A stretch of 64,000 bases of DNA from Sulfuriferula sp047300855 (GTDB lineage: Bacteria; Pseudomonadota; Gammaproteobacteria; Burkholderiales; Sulfuriferulaceae), in NCBI RefSeq assembly GCF_047300855.1, contig NZ_CP170197.1, positions 682,001 through 746,000 of the forward strand, in the 5' to 3' direction. The position numbers were made by a program, and so were the translations under genes. A model generated the notes under the pieces. It was not told where the DNA came from. It saw nothing but the letters and a program-made list of their open reading frames with translations, and did no database searches. This document shows, piece by piece, positions 49,336 to 57,781 of the stretch; the first letter of the stretch is position 1; each line of letters opens with the position of its first letter.

Positions 49336-50424
49336 ATGAAACGACGCGATTTTCTGAAGGGTGCAGGCGGGATGGGTCTGGCAGGCGGTGCGGCGCTTGC
49401 TGCGCTACCAACGCAGGCGGCCGATTCGCCCGTCATAAAATGGCGCATGGCGTCCAGTTTTCCCAAGAGCCTGGATACCATTTACGGCGCAGCAGAACTG
49501 CTGTCCAGGCGCGTATCCGCACTCACCAACGGCAAATTCGAGATTCGCGTATTCGCCGGCGGCGAGCTGGTGCCCGGCCTGCAGGTGCTGGATGCGGTGC
49601 AGAACGGCACGGTGGAATGCGGCCATTCGGCGAGCTACTACTACGTGGGCAAAAACATGGCGTTTGCTTTCGACTGCGCGTTGCCGTTCGGCCTCACCGC
49701 ACGCCAGCAAAACGCCTGGATGTATTCCGGCGGCGGTATTGCGCTGATGCGCGATTTCTTCAAAGGCTACAATATCATCCAGTTTCCCGGCGGCAATACC
49801 GGCACCCAGATGGGCGGCTGGTTCCGCCACGAGATCAGGTCACTGGCTGACCTCAAGGGACTGAAAATGCGCATTCCCGGACTCGGCGGCAAGATCATGG
49901 CACGGCTCGGCGCGGTGCCGCAGACGCTGGCCGGCGCCGACATCTATCCGGCGCTGGAACGCGGTGCGCTCGACGCTGCCGAGTGGGTGGGGCCTTATGA
50001 CGACGAAAAACTCGGCTTCTACAAAATCGCGAAAAATTACTACTATCCGGGCTGGTGGGAAGGCGGCCCGCAGCTGTCGTTCATGGTCAACCTGCAAAAA
50101 TGGAATGCGCTGCCCGAACAATACCGGCAGGCGTTCGAAGTCGCTGCGGTGGAAGCCAACATGGCCATGCTGGCGCGCTACGATACCGTCAATGCTCCCG
50201 CCCTGATGCGTCTGGTGCAGAACGGCGTCAAGCTGCACGCCTTCCCCAAGGATGTCATGCTCGCCGCGCGCGCTGCGGCGTTTGCACTCTACGACGAGGA
50301 ATCCGCCCGGAACCCGGCGTTCAGGACCATCTACAGCGAATGGAAAAAATTCCGCGACAGCGAAATCCAGTGGTTCAAGGTGGCTGAAGCGCCGTATGAG
50401 AATTTTCTCTATTACATGAAGTAA
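49336..50424 (+). CDS. TRAP transporter substrate-binding protein (DctP/TakP-like)
   Basis: The product is 362 residues. A Tat signal (MKRRDFLKGAGGMGLAGGAA) is followed by the DctP fold: WRMASSFPKSLDTIYGAAEL, the substrate-contacting arginine region RHEIRSLADLKGLKMRIPGL, and AEWVGPYDDEKLGFYKIAKNYYYPGW. The length and motifs are like TakP-type alpha-keto acid binding proteins. GGGAGGA precedes ATG 49336. No permease genes are adjacent; the only TRAP permease fragment in the window is at 3-347, 49 kb away. Confidence 0.9.
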   Translation: MKRRDFLKGAGGMGLAGGAALAALPTQAADSPVIKWRMASSFPKSLDTIYGAAELLSRRVSALTNGKFEIRVFAGGELVPGLQVLDAVQNGTVECGHSASYYYVGKNMAFAFDCALPFGLTARQQNAWMYSGGGIALMRDFFKGYNIIQFPGGNTGTQMGGWFRHEIRSLADLKGLKMRIPGLGGKIMARLGAVPQTLAGADIYPALERGALDAAEWVGPYDDEKLGFYKIAKNYYYPGWWEGGPQLSFMVNLQKWNALPEQYRQAFEVAAVEANMAMLARYDTVNAPALMRLVQNGVKLHAFPKDVMLAARAAAFALYDEESARNPAFRTIYSEWKKFRDSEIQWFKVAEAPYENFLYYMK

Positions 50425-50456
50425 GGCAATTACGCCGCTGCCGACCGAAGGGTGCT

Positions 50457-50495
50457 AAAGGCAAAAGGCAAAAGGCAAAAGGCAAAAGGCAAAAG
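50457..50495. repeat. Tandem GGCAAAA heptamer array
   Basis: Five perfect tandem copies of GGCAAAA at 50460-50494, preceded by AAA and followed by GTTAAG. Unlike the other loci, there is no complementary right arm nearby. It lies between the convergent stops of the TRAP binding protein and the TlpA-like gene. Confidence 0.9.
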
Positions 50496-50603
50496 TTAAG
50501 CGCCATCCATAATCAGGGGATCATCATGTGCAAAGTGCGACGCAAAGCGGGATTATCGAATTCCGTCAAAACAGTTCATTGAGTACGCCATTGCTGGTGA
50601 AAT

Positions 50604-51170
50604 TCAGTGCGCACGCAACCGGTCTAATTTGTGCGCCAGTGCAGCCGCCGATAGCTCACCCAGATGGGTATCGACCAGCCGTCCATTCGCGTCGTAGAAC
50701 AGTGTGATGGGTAACATCATCGAGCCGGCCACAGTACCCAGCCGGGTGTCTCGATCAAGCATGACATTAGTCAGATCAAGCTGGCCGGCGGACAGATAGC
50801 GCTGCACGGTTGTCGCGTTTTCACCCTGATTGGCAAAGACAAAGCTCACCCCGGTTTCGCGTTGTTGCGCGGCGGCGAGCATCGGCATTTCGTGTCGGCA
50901 CGGCGGGCACCAGCTTGCCCAAAGATTGACGACCATGGGTTTGCCGTCGGCCAGCGCGGCCAGGTTAGTCGATTCGCCCGATAGCATCGTCGCCTGTATT
51001 TCAGACAGCGCCGGGTTATCCAGCAGGCGCAGACCGCCCAGTATCCCCTGCCATGCCAGCACCAGTAACAGCAACGTCAGAATGGTCCGTTTACGTGTCG
51101 ACAAACCGTGCCAGACTCGGCGCATCGTGCCCGGTATTGCCGCAATAGACGCCAGGGGATTCTTGATCAT
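50604..51170 (-). CDS. TlpA-like membrane-anchored thioredoxin protein
   Basis: The product is 188 residues. One N-terminal membrane helix (TILTLLLLVLAWQGILGGL) anchors a periplasmic thioredoxin fold with the active site VNLWASWCPPCRHEMPML (WCPPC). It probably reduces or exchanges disulfides outside the cytoplasm, for example in cytochrome c maturation. Its thioredoxin domain is close to that of the next gene upstream (51177-52004), pointing to a tandem duplication. The start is ATG 51170, 6 bp after the neighbour's stop. Confidence 0.88.
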   Translation of the reverse strand: MIKNPLASIAAIPGTMRRVWHGLSTRKRTILTLLLLVLAWQGILGGLRLLDNPALSEIQATMLSGESTNLAALADGKPMVVNLWASWCPPCRHEMPMLAAAQQRETGVSFVFANQGENATTVQRYLSAGQLDLTNVMLDRDTRLGTVAGSMMLPITLFYDANGRLVDTHLGELSAAALAHKLDRLRAH

Positions 51171-51176
51171 CGGGTC

Positions 51177-52004
51177 TCAATCTCTGCCCGACGCGCCGGC
51201 GGGAGTGCGCAACGGGTCCAATTTGGACGCCAGCGAAGCAGCGGACAGCTCACCCAGGTGGTTATCGACCAGCCGTCCATTGGCGTCATAGAACAGGGTG
51301 GTGGGCAACGCGCCCGAGCCGACTTCACGCCCGAGCGCCGCGCCCGGATCGAGCAGCACATTGGCGAGATTGAGTTGACCTGCGCTGAGGTAGCGTTGCG
51401 CCGCCGCCCTATCCTCACCCTGATTGACGAACACGAAACGGACCCCGGTTTCGCGTTGTTGCGCAGCGGCGAGCACCGGCATTTCGCGCCGGCACGGCGG
51501 GCACCAGCTCGCCCACAGATTGACGACCATGGGTTTGCCGTCGGCCAGCGCAGCAAGGCTGGTCGGCGCTCCGGCAAGCGTCGTCAATGCCAGCCTGGGC
51601 AGCGCCGGCCGTTCAGTCGTGCGCAGTGCACCGAACAGCGCGCCCCACACCAGCGCGCCTGCCGTCAGCCCCAGCAGCAGCGGTTTGCGCAGTGCCGGCT
51701 GACGCCAGCCGCGCCAGATTGCCACCAGCAGCGCCGCCGCCACCCCGGCCCAGGGCGTGAAACCGCCGTCGCGGATATCGAGCATCGACCAGGGGCTGCT
51801 GCGGTACGCGTCGAACCAGAGGGCGACAAAGGCGATGCGCGCCACGATCGCCCCGGCGATCAGCATGTCGCTCAGGGTATTGACGATCCCGGTTTGCTGG
51901 CGCCGCCCAACCAGGTGGCCTACGCCAGCCGCCACCAGCCCGGCTGCCAGCAACAGCAGTACAGTGCCCGATAATGCGAACGGACCTACATTCATGGATA
52001 GCAT
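51177..52004 (-). CDS. Membrane protein with Lgt-like N-terminal region fused to TlpA-like thioredoxin domain
   Basis: The product is 275 residues. Residues 1-125 form three or four membrane helices with AGLVAAGVGHLVGRRQQTG and LIAGAIVARIAFV, resembling part of a prolipoprotein diacylglyceryl transferase fold but without its catalytic signature. Residues 140-275 are a thioredoxin domain with WASWCPPCRREMPVLAAAQQ. The helices may pass electrons or simply anchor the domain. ATG 52004 has AAGGA 10 nt upstream; an ATG three codons later is also possible. It is paired with its shorter paralogue downstream. Confidence 0.85.
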   Translation of the reverse strand: MLSMNVGPFALSGTVLLLLAAGLVAAGVGHLVGRRQQTGIVNTLSDMLIAGAIVARIAFVALWFDAYRSSPWSMLDIRDGGFTPWAGVAAALLVAIWRGWRQPALRKPLLLGLTAGALVWGALFGALRTTERPALPRLALTTLAGAPTSLAALADGKPMVVNLWASWCPPCRREMPVLAAAQQRETGVRFVFVNQGEDRAAAQRYLSAGQLNLANVLLDPGAALGREVGSGALPTTLFYDANGRLVDNHLGELSAASLASKLDPLRTPAGASGRD

Positions 52005-52179
52005 GTTCAGTTTTTCCTTGCCTGTGCCAGACGGACGAAGAATTCGTCTGCTGACCCTGTATACGTAGTGGTGGTTTATCCAGACTTATCCGCGAGAAAA
52101 CTTTCGCCGGTAACCCGCGCTAATGCCGGCCTTCTGCGCTCGCAGCGGTTTTTTCGAAGCTGATACGCCAGGCTGGCGC

Positions 52180-53550
52180 CTACACAGTACGCGAGTAGCG
52201 CGGGGCGGCACCCTCCGTCTGGTGCAGATAAGCGTCGAACGCCATGGCGATATTGCGCAGAAAAATCCGCCCGGCTTCGGTCACGCGTACCTTTTCGGGG
52301 GTGAGCTCGACCAGCCCATCTGCGGACAGATCCTGCAGATCCGTCAGGCTCTGCGCAAAGTAGGTGTCGAAATCCAGCCCCCATGCGTGGGCGAATGCCG
52401 CCTTGTCCAGTTCCATGTCGCACATGATGCGGGTGATGGCATCGCGGCGGATTTTGTCGTCCTGGCTGATGCGCAGGCCGCGCTCGATGGGCAGGCTGCC
52501 TTGCGCCACGCTGGCGTGATAGTCCGCTAGGCGCTTGAAATTTTGCGCGTAAACTTCGTCGGTCTGGCTGATGGCCGATGCGCCGAAGGCCAGGATGTCG
52601 CAGTCGCGGTGCGTGGTGTAGCCCTGAAAGTTGCGCCATAGAGTTTTCTGCTGTTGGGCGCGCACCAGTTCATCGTCGTGTTTGGCAAAATGATCCATGC
52701 CGATATAAACATAACCCGCCTCGGACAGACGGCGCTGGATCAACTCCTGCAGGCTGATACGGGTGGCGAAATCAGGCAGATCCGGCTCCTGAATGAGCTT
52801 CTGGTGTTTTTTGAGCCAGGGCACGTGCGCATAACCGAATACCGCCAGCCGGTCGGGGGACATGGCGAGGATTTCATCCAGCGTGGCGTTGAAGCTGGCC
52901 AAGGTCTGGTGCGGCAATCCCACCATCAAGTCCATGTTGATGCTGTTGAAACCCTCACTGCGCATCCAGCCATACACCTGCTGGATCAGCGCCAGCGGTT
53001 GCAGCCGGTTCACCGCGCGCTGCACGCGCTCGTCGAGGTCTTGCACCCCCAGGCTGATGCGATTGAAACCCGCCTGTTTGAGGGCCTGTACGTGCTCGCG
53101 GGAGAGTTCGCGCGGATCGACTTCACACCCGGCCTCTGCGTCATCGGTCACCTGGAAATGGCTGCGCAGATGCTGCGACAGACGCAGGATATCGGCGGGC
53201 TTGAGGTAGGTGGGCGTGCCGCCGCCCCAGTGGATCTGGCGTACCACGCGCCCGCCGCCGGCTGCCTTGGCGCTGCGTTCGATTTCGTCGAACAGCACGT
53301 CAAGATAGGCGGTCGCTTTGGTGTAATCCTGCGTCGCCACCATGTTGCAGCCGCAGTAGTAGCACAGGCTGTCGCAGAACGGGATATGCACGTAAAGCGA
53401 GAGATCGCGTCCGCTGGCCTGGGAGCGCGCCAACTCGGCGCGCCAGTCGGCCTCGCTGAAAGCCGTGCTGAAATAGGGCGCGGTAGGGTAGGAGGTATAG
53501 CGTGGGCCGGGCTTGCTGTACTTTTCCAGAAGTGCAAAGGATGCCTGCAT
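52180..53550 (-). CDS. hemN: Oxygen-independent coproporphyrinogen III oxidase
   Basis: The product is 456 residues. The radical-SAM cluster motif is in YVHIPFCDSLCYYCGCNM (CxxxCxxC). GGGTPTYLKPADILRL and the HemN-specific N-terminus KYSKPGPRYTSYPTAP are present. It decarboxylates coproporphyrinogen III to protoporphyrinogen IX without oxygen. The ATG at 53550 has GGAG 7 nt upstream. The presence of true HemN suggests growth under low oxygen. Confidence 0.96.
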   Translation of the reverse strand: MQASFALLEKYSKPGPRYTSYPTAPYFSTAFSEADWRAELARSQASGRDLSLYVHIPFCDSLCYYCGCNMVATQDYTKATAYLDVLFDEIERSAKAAGGGRVVRQIHWGGGTPTYLKPADILRLSQHLRSHFQVTDDAEAGCEVDPRELSREHVQALKQAGFNRISLGVQDLDERVQRAVNRLQPLALIQQVYGWMRSEGFNSINMDLMVGLPHQTLASFNATLDEILAMSPDRLAVFGYAHVPWLKKHQKLIQEPDLPDFATRISLQELIQRRLSEAGYVYIGMDHFAKHDDELVRAQQQKTLWRNFQGYTTHRDCDILAFGASAISQTDEVYAQNFKRLADYHASVAQGSLPIERGLRISQDDKIRRDAITRIMCDMELDKAAFAHAWGLDFDTYFAQSLTDLQDLSADGLVELTPEKVRVTEAGRIFLRNIAMAFDAYLHQTEGAAPRYSRTV

Positions 53551-53763
53551 GGTCAACTCCGATTTCTGCTGAAAGATTCGATTTCTGAATGCTGCTGTAA
53601 TCAACAGTATTGTAGCCGTTTATCCATGACCATCCGTTTTATGCAGCGCCGAAATTTTTTGGCGAATGCTGAACTTGTCGAAACGCATCCGGTCTCCTGA
53701 GTGCATTCCCCCTTCAGTAAAATTGTATTTGATCCGAACCCGGCACCCCTTTATAGTTAGCCC

Positions 53764-54078
53764 ATGCAATCCACCAGCAAGCTAAAACCCGCCAGGTTAC
53801 GCCTGCGCAGCGCACTGAATTTTTTTCTGGCCGTGTTGCTCAGCCTGCAGCTTGTCGCGCTGACTCAGCATCATCATGACCTGAGCACCCAGCAGGATGA
53901 CTGCCCTGCATGTAATCTTGCTACCCATTTCTCGGGTGGTACACCCATGATTGCGGCTGTGCTGCCGATGGTGGCGCTTATCCTTGCCTACTGGATTGCG
54001 GCGCAACCGGTACGTGTTGTTTATCCTGTTCTGCGCCGCCACGTCCGTCCCCCTTCTCACGCCCCTCCATTAGCCTGA
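53764..54078 (+). CDS. Small membrane protein with His cluster and CxxC, upstream of a TonB receptor (DUF2946-like)
   Basis: The product is 104 residues. A basic N-terminus and one hydrophobic segment (FFLAVLLSLQLVALTQ) are followed by HHHDLSTQQDDCPACNLATH, a His-rich stretch with a CxxC that could bind a metal. A second hydrophobic segment (AAVLPMVALILAYWIAAQ) comes next. This resembles DUF2946-like small proteins often found before TonB-dependent receptors of metal uptake. It lies 77 bp before the receptor gene in the same direction, so it may mark the ligand as a metal or heme; this is an inference. Confidence 0.65.
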   Translation: MQSTSKLKPARLRLRSALNFFLAVLLSLQLVALTQHHHDLSTQQDDCPACNLATHFSGGTPMIAAVLPMVALILAYWIAAQPVRVVYPVLRRHVRPPSHAPPLA

Positions 54079-54154
54079 TCCACTGTTTTTAAGTATGTAA
54101 CGCGCGCGCCTGGCAGCGTGCGCGTGTGGCATTTTGCTTACTGGAGTCAGGCTT

Positions 54155-56506
54155 ATGAATATTCGTTTATCCCGCATGGGCGCGGCGTTTGCGCTCGCAT
54201 TTGCGGTCATCGCACCGGCGCGCGCGGCTGCCATTCAACCCGGACAGATTGAAGGCCGGGTCAATGACACGCTGGGGCATGCCGTCGCTGCAGCCTCGAT
54301 CAAGCTGCAATCGCCCGACGGCAAAACTCAGGGTGTCACGCAAAGCGACGCGCAAGGCCATTTCAGTTTCTCCCGGCTGGCGCCCGGCATTTATGCGGTG
54401 GTGGTGGACAAGGCCAACTTCCAGACCGGCACCGACATCGTCACGCTGAGCGCCGATGCGGGAAAATCCAGCACCATTACCCTGGCCAGCACGCAGGCGC
54501 TGGAAGTCAAGGTGACGGCGCGCAAACGGGAGCGTCCGCGCAACGGCATCGCAGTGGATACCGGCAGCAGTAATTACCGCATCAGCGCCAAGGATGTGGC
54601 CGCGCTGCCGCAAGGCGCCAGCACGCCGCTCAACCAGGTGTTGTTGCAGGCGCCCGGCGTGGCGCAGGATTCTTACGGCCAGCTGCATATTCGCGGCGAC
54701 CACGGCAACGTGCAGTACCGCATCAACGACATCATCATGCCGGAGGCCATCACCGGCTTTGGCCAGTCGCTGGATACGCGCTTTGCCGAGAGCATCAATC
54801 TGCTCACCGGTGCGTTGCCGGCGCAATATGGCGACCGCACCGCCGGCGTGGTGGATATCCATACCAAAAGCGGCGAGTTCGATAACGGCGGACGCATCGG
54901 CGTGACCGTGGGCAGCCACAACACGCGCGAGCTGTCGGGCGAAGTGAGCGGGCACAATGGCAAGCTGAATTACTACCTGAATGCCTCGGCCCTCAAAAAC
55001 GATCTCGGCATTGAAAACCCCACCGCCTCGACCAGCGCCATCCACGACACCACACACCAGAACAAGGGCTTCGGCTACTTCTCCTACCTGCTCAGTGATA
55101 GTGCAAAACTGAGCCTGATTCTGGGCAGTTCCGACAACAAGTTCCAGATTCCCAATGTGCCCGGCCAGACGCCGAATTACACGCTGAACGGCGTCACCAG
55201 TTATCCGTCCGCCAGCCTCGACGAGCGCCAGCGCGAAACCACGCGCTACGGCATCCTTGCGCTGCAAGGCACGCTGGGCGATCAATTCGATTACCAGGTT
55301 GCGGCGTTCAGCCGTTATTCGAAGGTGTTGTTCGAGCCGGACACCACCGGCGATCTCCTCTACACCGGTGTTGCCTCGCGCGTGCTGCGTACCAGCCAGG
55401 CCAACGGGCTGCAAGCCGACGGCAGTTATCATCTGAACTCCCGGCACACCCTGCGCAGCGGTGTGTTCTTCAGCCAGGAGCACCTCGATAACAACAATGA
55501 CGTGCTCACCTTCCCGGCCGACAGCGCCGGCAACCAGACCAGCACCACGCCCTTCGGCTTTACCGACAACAACAGCAAAACCGCCAATCTGTACGGCGTC
55601 TACGCGCAGGACGAATGGAAAGCCAGCGACAAGCTCACCATCAATTACGGCGCGCGCTTTGACCAGGTGGACGCCTACGTCACCGGCCACCAGTTGAGTC
55701 CGCGCCTCGGTGCGGTGTATCAGATCGATCCGGAGACCACCTTGCATGCGGGTTATGCGCGCTACTTTACGCCACCGCCCAACGAGCTGATCAGCGGCCA
55801 GACCGTGGCGAGCTTCCAGGGCACCACCAATGCGCCGCCGGGCACGCAGAACGATGCGGTCAAATCCGAATCATCTGACTACTTCGATATCGGCCTCAGC
55901 CACCAGCTCACGCCGCACCTCACGCTGGGGCTGGACAGCTATTACAAAACGGTGAAAAACATGCTGGACGAAGGCCAGTTCGGCTCGGCGCTGCTGTATA
56001 CGCCGTTCAATTACCGCCAGGGCAGGATATACGGCGCCGAGCTGACCGCCAATTACCGCAAGGATAATTTCTCGGCCTACCTCAATCTCGCCCACTCCAC
56101 CGCACTGGGCAGGGGCATCAACTCGGCCCAGTACAATTTCGATGTGGCCGAACTGGCCTACATCGCCAACAACTGGGTGCATCTGGATCACGACCAGCGC
56201 ATCACCGCCTCGCTCGGCACTGCGTATCGCTGGCGCGACACCACCTACAGCGCCGACGCGATCTATGGCAGCGGCCTGCGCAACGGCTTTGCCAACACCG
56301 GGCATCTGCCCGCGTATGTCCAGGTCAACGTTGCTGCCGCGCATACCTTCAATACAGCTCAACTGGGCAAACTCGAAGGCCGCGTGAGCATCCTCAACCT
56401 GTTCGACCAAAGCTACCAGATCCGCGACGGCAGCGGTATCGGCGTGGGTGCCCCGCAGTATGGTCCGCGTCGCGCGGTCTACTTTAGCCTCGACAAGTTT
56501 TTTTGA
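54155..56506 (+). CDS. TonB-dependent outer membrane receptor with N-terminal carboxypeptidase-regulatory-like domain
   Basis: The product is 783 residues. After a signal peptide (cleavage near ARAAA) comes a CarboxypepD_reg-like domain (EGRVNDTLGHAVAAASIKLQ; RLAPGIYAVVVDKANFQTG). A plug domain follows (GASTPLNQVLLQAPGVAQDS; HIRGDHGNVQYRIND), then a beta barrel ending with FDQSYQIRDGSGIGVGAPQY and the C-terminal aromatic FSLDKFF. There is no obvious siderophore-specific motif, and the ligand is unknown. ATG 54155 has GGAG upstream. It is followed by exbB-exbD-tonB, which must energise it. Confidence 0.92.
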   Translation: MNIRLSRMGAAFALAFAVIAPARAAAIQPGQIEGRVNDTLGHAVAAASIKLQSPDGKTQGVTQSDAQGHFSFSRLAPGIYAVVVDKANFQTGTDIVTLSADAGKSSTITLASTQALEVKVTARKRERPRNGIAVDTGSSNYRISAKDVAALPQGASTPLNQVLLQAPGVAQDSYGQLHIRGDHGNVQYRINDIIMPEAITGFGQSLDTRFAESINLLTGALPAQYGDRTAGVVDIHTKSGEFDNGGRIGVTVGSHNTRELSGEVSGHNGKLNYYLNASALKNDLGIENPTASTSAIHDTTHQNKGFGYFSYLLSDSAKLSLILGSSDNKFQIPNVPGQTPNYTLNGVTSYPSASLDERQRETTRYGILALQGTLGDQFDYQVAAFSRYSKVLFEPDTTGDLLYTGVASRVLRTSQANGLQADGSYHLNSRHTLRSGVFFSQEHLDNNNDVLTFPADSAGNQTSTTPFGFTDNNSKTANLYGVYAQDEWKASDKLTINYGARFDQVDAYVTGHQLSPRLGAVYQIDPETTLHAGYARYFTPPPNELISGQTVASFQGTTNAPPGTQNDAVKSESSDYFDIGLSHQLTPHLTLGLDSYYKTVKNMLDEGQFGSALLYTPFNYRQGRIYGAELTANYRKDNFSAYLNLAHSTALGRGINSAQYNFDVAELAYIANNWVHLDHDQRITASLGTAYRWRDTTYSADAIYGSGLRNGFANTGHLPAYVQVNVAAAHTFNTAQLGKLEGRVSILNLFDQSYQIRDGSGIGVGAPQYGPRRAVYFSLDKFF

Positions 56507-56524
56507 TTGATCCTAAAAATGGCA

Positions 56525-56640
56525 GTTAGCCACAGAGAAAAACAATGCATTGGTGGTTTTCCGGATTTGTCCGTCAAGGGGAAAAAACGATTTTCCTCAA
56601 AGCCTGCGACACACTCTGTGGCCTCTGTGTTCTCTGTGGC
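56525..56640. repeat. GCCACAGAG-bounded inverted repeat between receptor and exbB genes
   Basis: GTTAGCCACAGAGAA at 56525-56539 pairs with TTCTCTGTGGC ending at 56640. Extra GTGGCCTCTGTG units lie inside the right arm. It is the same boundary as at 9765-9877 and (variant) 23360-23517. It separates tonB-receptor and exbB transcription units. Confidence 0.72.
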
Positions 56641-56729
56641 TTCAACTGCTTTTCTCGATTGGTACCAACAAGCAGCGGTAACGCCGTATTTGCTTGAATA
56701 CGGCTTGGAATAACTCAGGAGATACCTTC

Positions 56730-57383
56730 ATGCAAGACTTACACGAAAGCTGGATCGCCATCAAACTCGGTGGCGTCATGATTTTTCCGCTGTCACTGCT
56801 GGCCGTGCTGGCACTCGCCATCATGCTCGAAAAAGCGGTGCTGTACTGGCGCTACGCGCGCCTCTCCGGCGAGCTGCTCGACCTGGTGGAAACCTACGGA
56901 TTCGCCTGGGAGACGCTGGAGCACAAGCTGACTGCGCTCAACCAGCGCAATTATTTCCGGCGTTTTTTCAGCGTGGTGCTAGCCAACCGCAGCCGTCCGG
57001 CGTGGTGGACGGAATCGCGCGCCGCCGACGAGGCGCAACTGATCGAAACCGCGCTGTCGCGCCGTCTGTGGGTGCTGGAAACCATCGTCACCGCAGCGCC
57101 GCTGCTCGGGCTGATGGGCACCATCGGCGGCATGATGCACGCTTTTCAGCTGATCGGCGGCGCTGGCCTGGTCAACCCCACCGGCGTGACCGGCGGCGTG
57201 GCGCAAGCGCTGATCGCCACCGCTGTGGGCCTGCTCATCGCGCTGATTTCGCTGTTCGGCTTCAACTATTTTTCGCGCCTGCAGGCGCAAACCATGGATG
57301 AAATGGAGCGCCTCGGCACGCGCCTGATCGACCATATCCGCCTGGACGAGCAGGAACATGGGCCGGCAGGAGCACGGCCATGA
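56730..57383 (+). CDS. exbB: MotA/TolQ/ExbB-type proton channel protein
   Basis: The product is 217 residues with three membrane helices. The first is GGVMIFPLSLLAVLALAIML, and the C-terminal pair lies in the signature APLLGLMGTIGGMMHAFQLI and GVAQALIATAVGLLIALISLFGFNYF. With ExbD it uses the proton gradient to drive TonB. ATG 56730 has AGGAG 8 nt upstream. It overlaps exbD by 4 bp. Confidence 0.93.
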   Translation: MQDLHESWIAIKLGGVMIFPLSLLAVLALAIMLEKAVLYWRYARLSGELLDLVETYGFAWETLEHKLTALNQRNYFRRFFSVVLANRSRPAWWTESRAADEAQLIETALSRRLWVLETIVTAAPLLGLMGTIGGMMHAFQLIGGAGLVNPTGVTGGVAQALIATAVGLLIALISLFGFNYFSRLQAQTMDEMERLGTRLIDHIRLDEQEHGPAGARP

Positions 57384-57781
57384 AGCTGCGCAAAGCCAGA
57401 GTCCAGCGCAAGGGGCGCATCGAAATCATCCCGATGATCGACGTGATGTTTTTTCTGCTGGCGACGTTCATGCTGGCGTCCCTGTCCATGCAGAGCCTCA
57501 ACTCGCTCAAGGTCAACCTGCCGCAGGGCAAGGCCGAGCGCCTGAGTACCGAAACCCCGGTGACGCTGTCGGTCACCGCCGACGGCAAGCTCTTCATCAA
57601 CCGCGCGCCGGTCAGCCTATCCACACTTGCCGCCACGCTGAAGCCACTGATGCGCAGCAGCGCGGAAAACATCGTGGTTTCGGCAGACAGCAAAGCCCCG
57701 CAAGGCGTGGTGGTGCAAGCCATGCTGCAGGCGCGCGCGGCAGGTGCGCAACATTTCCTGATTGCCGTGGCACATGAATAG
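57380..57781 (+). CDS. exbD: ExbD/TolR-type biopolymer transport protein
   Basis: The product is 133 residues. One membrane helix holds the proton-relay aspartate in IEIIPMIDVMFFLLATFMLA, followed by a periplasmic domain with LSVTADGKLFINRAPV. It forms the energy-converting complex with ExbB and TonB. ATG 57380 overlaps the exbB stop, and tonB overlaps its 3' end by 8 bp. Confidence 0.94.
   Translation: MKLRKARVQRKGRIEIIPMIDVMFFLLATFMLASLSMQSLNSLKVNLPQGKAERLSTETPVTLSVTADGKLFINRAPVSLSTLAATLKPLMRSSAENIVVSADSKAPQGVVVQAMLQARAAGAQHFLIAVAHE

Noticed and set aside
52076..52639. Long minus-strand frame overlapping the 3' part of hemN
   Set aside because: It is a shifted frame of hemN with Arg/His-rich composition and no domain; hemN explains the interval fully.
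53551..53640. Possible FNR/Anr box upstream of hemN (TTGAT near 53600)
   Set aside because: Only one half-site is recognisable; the second half does not match ATCAA, so I do not call it.
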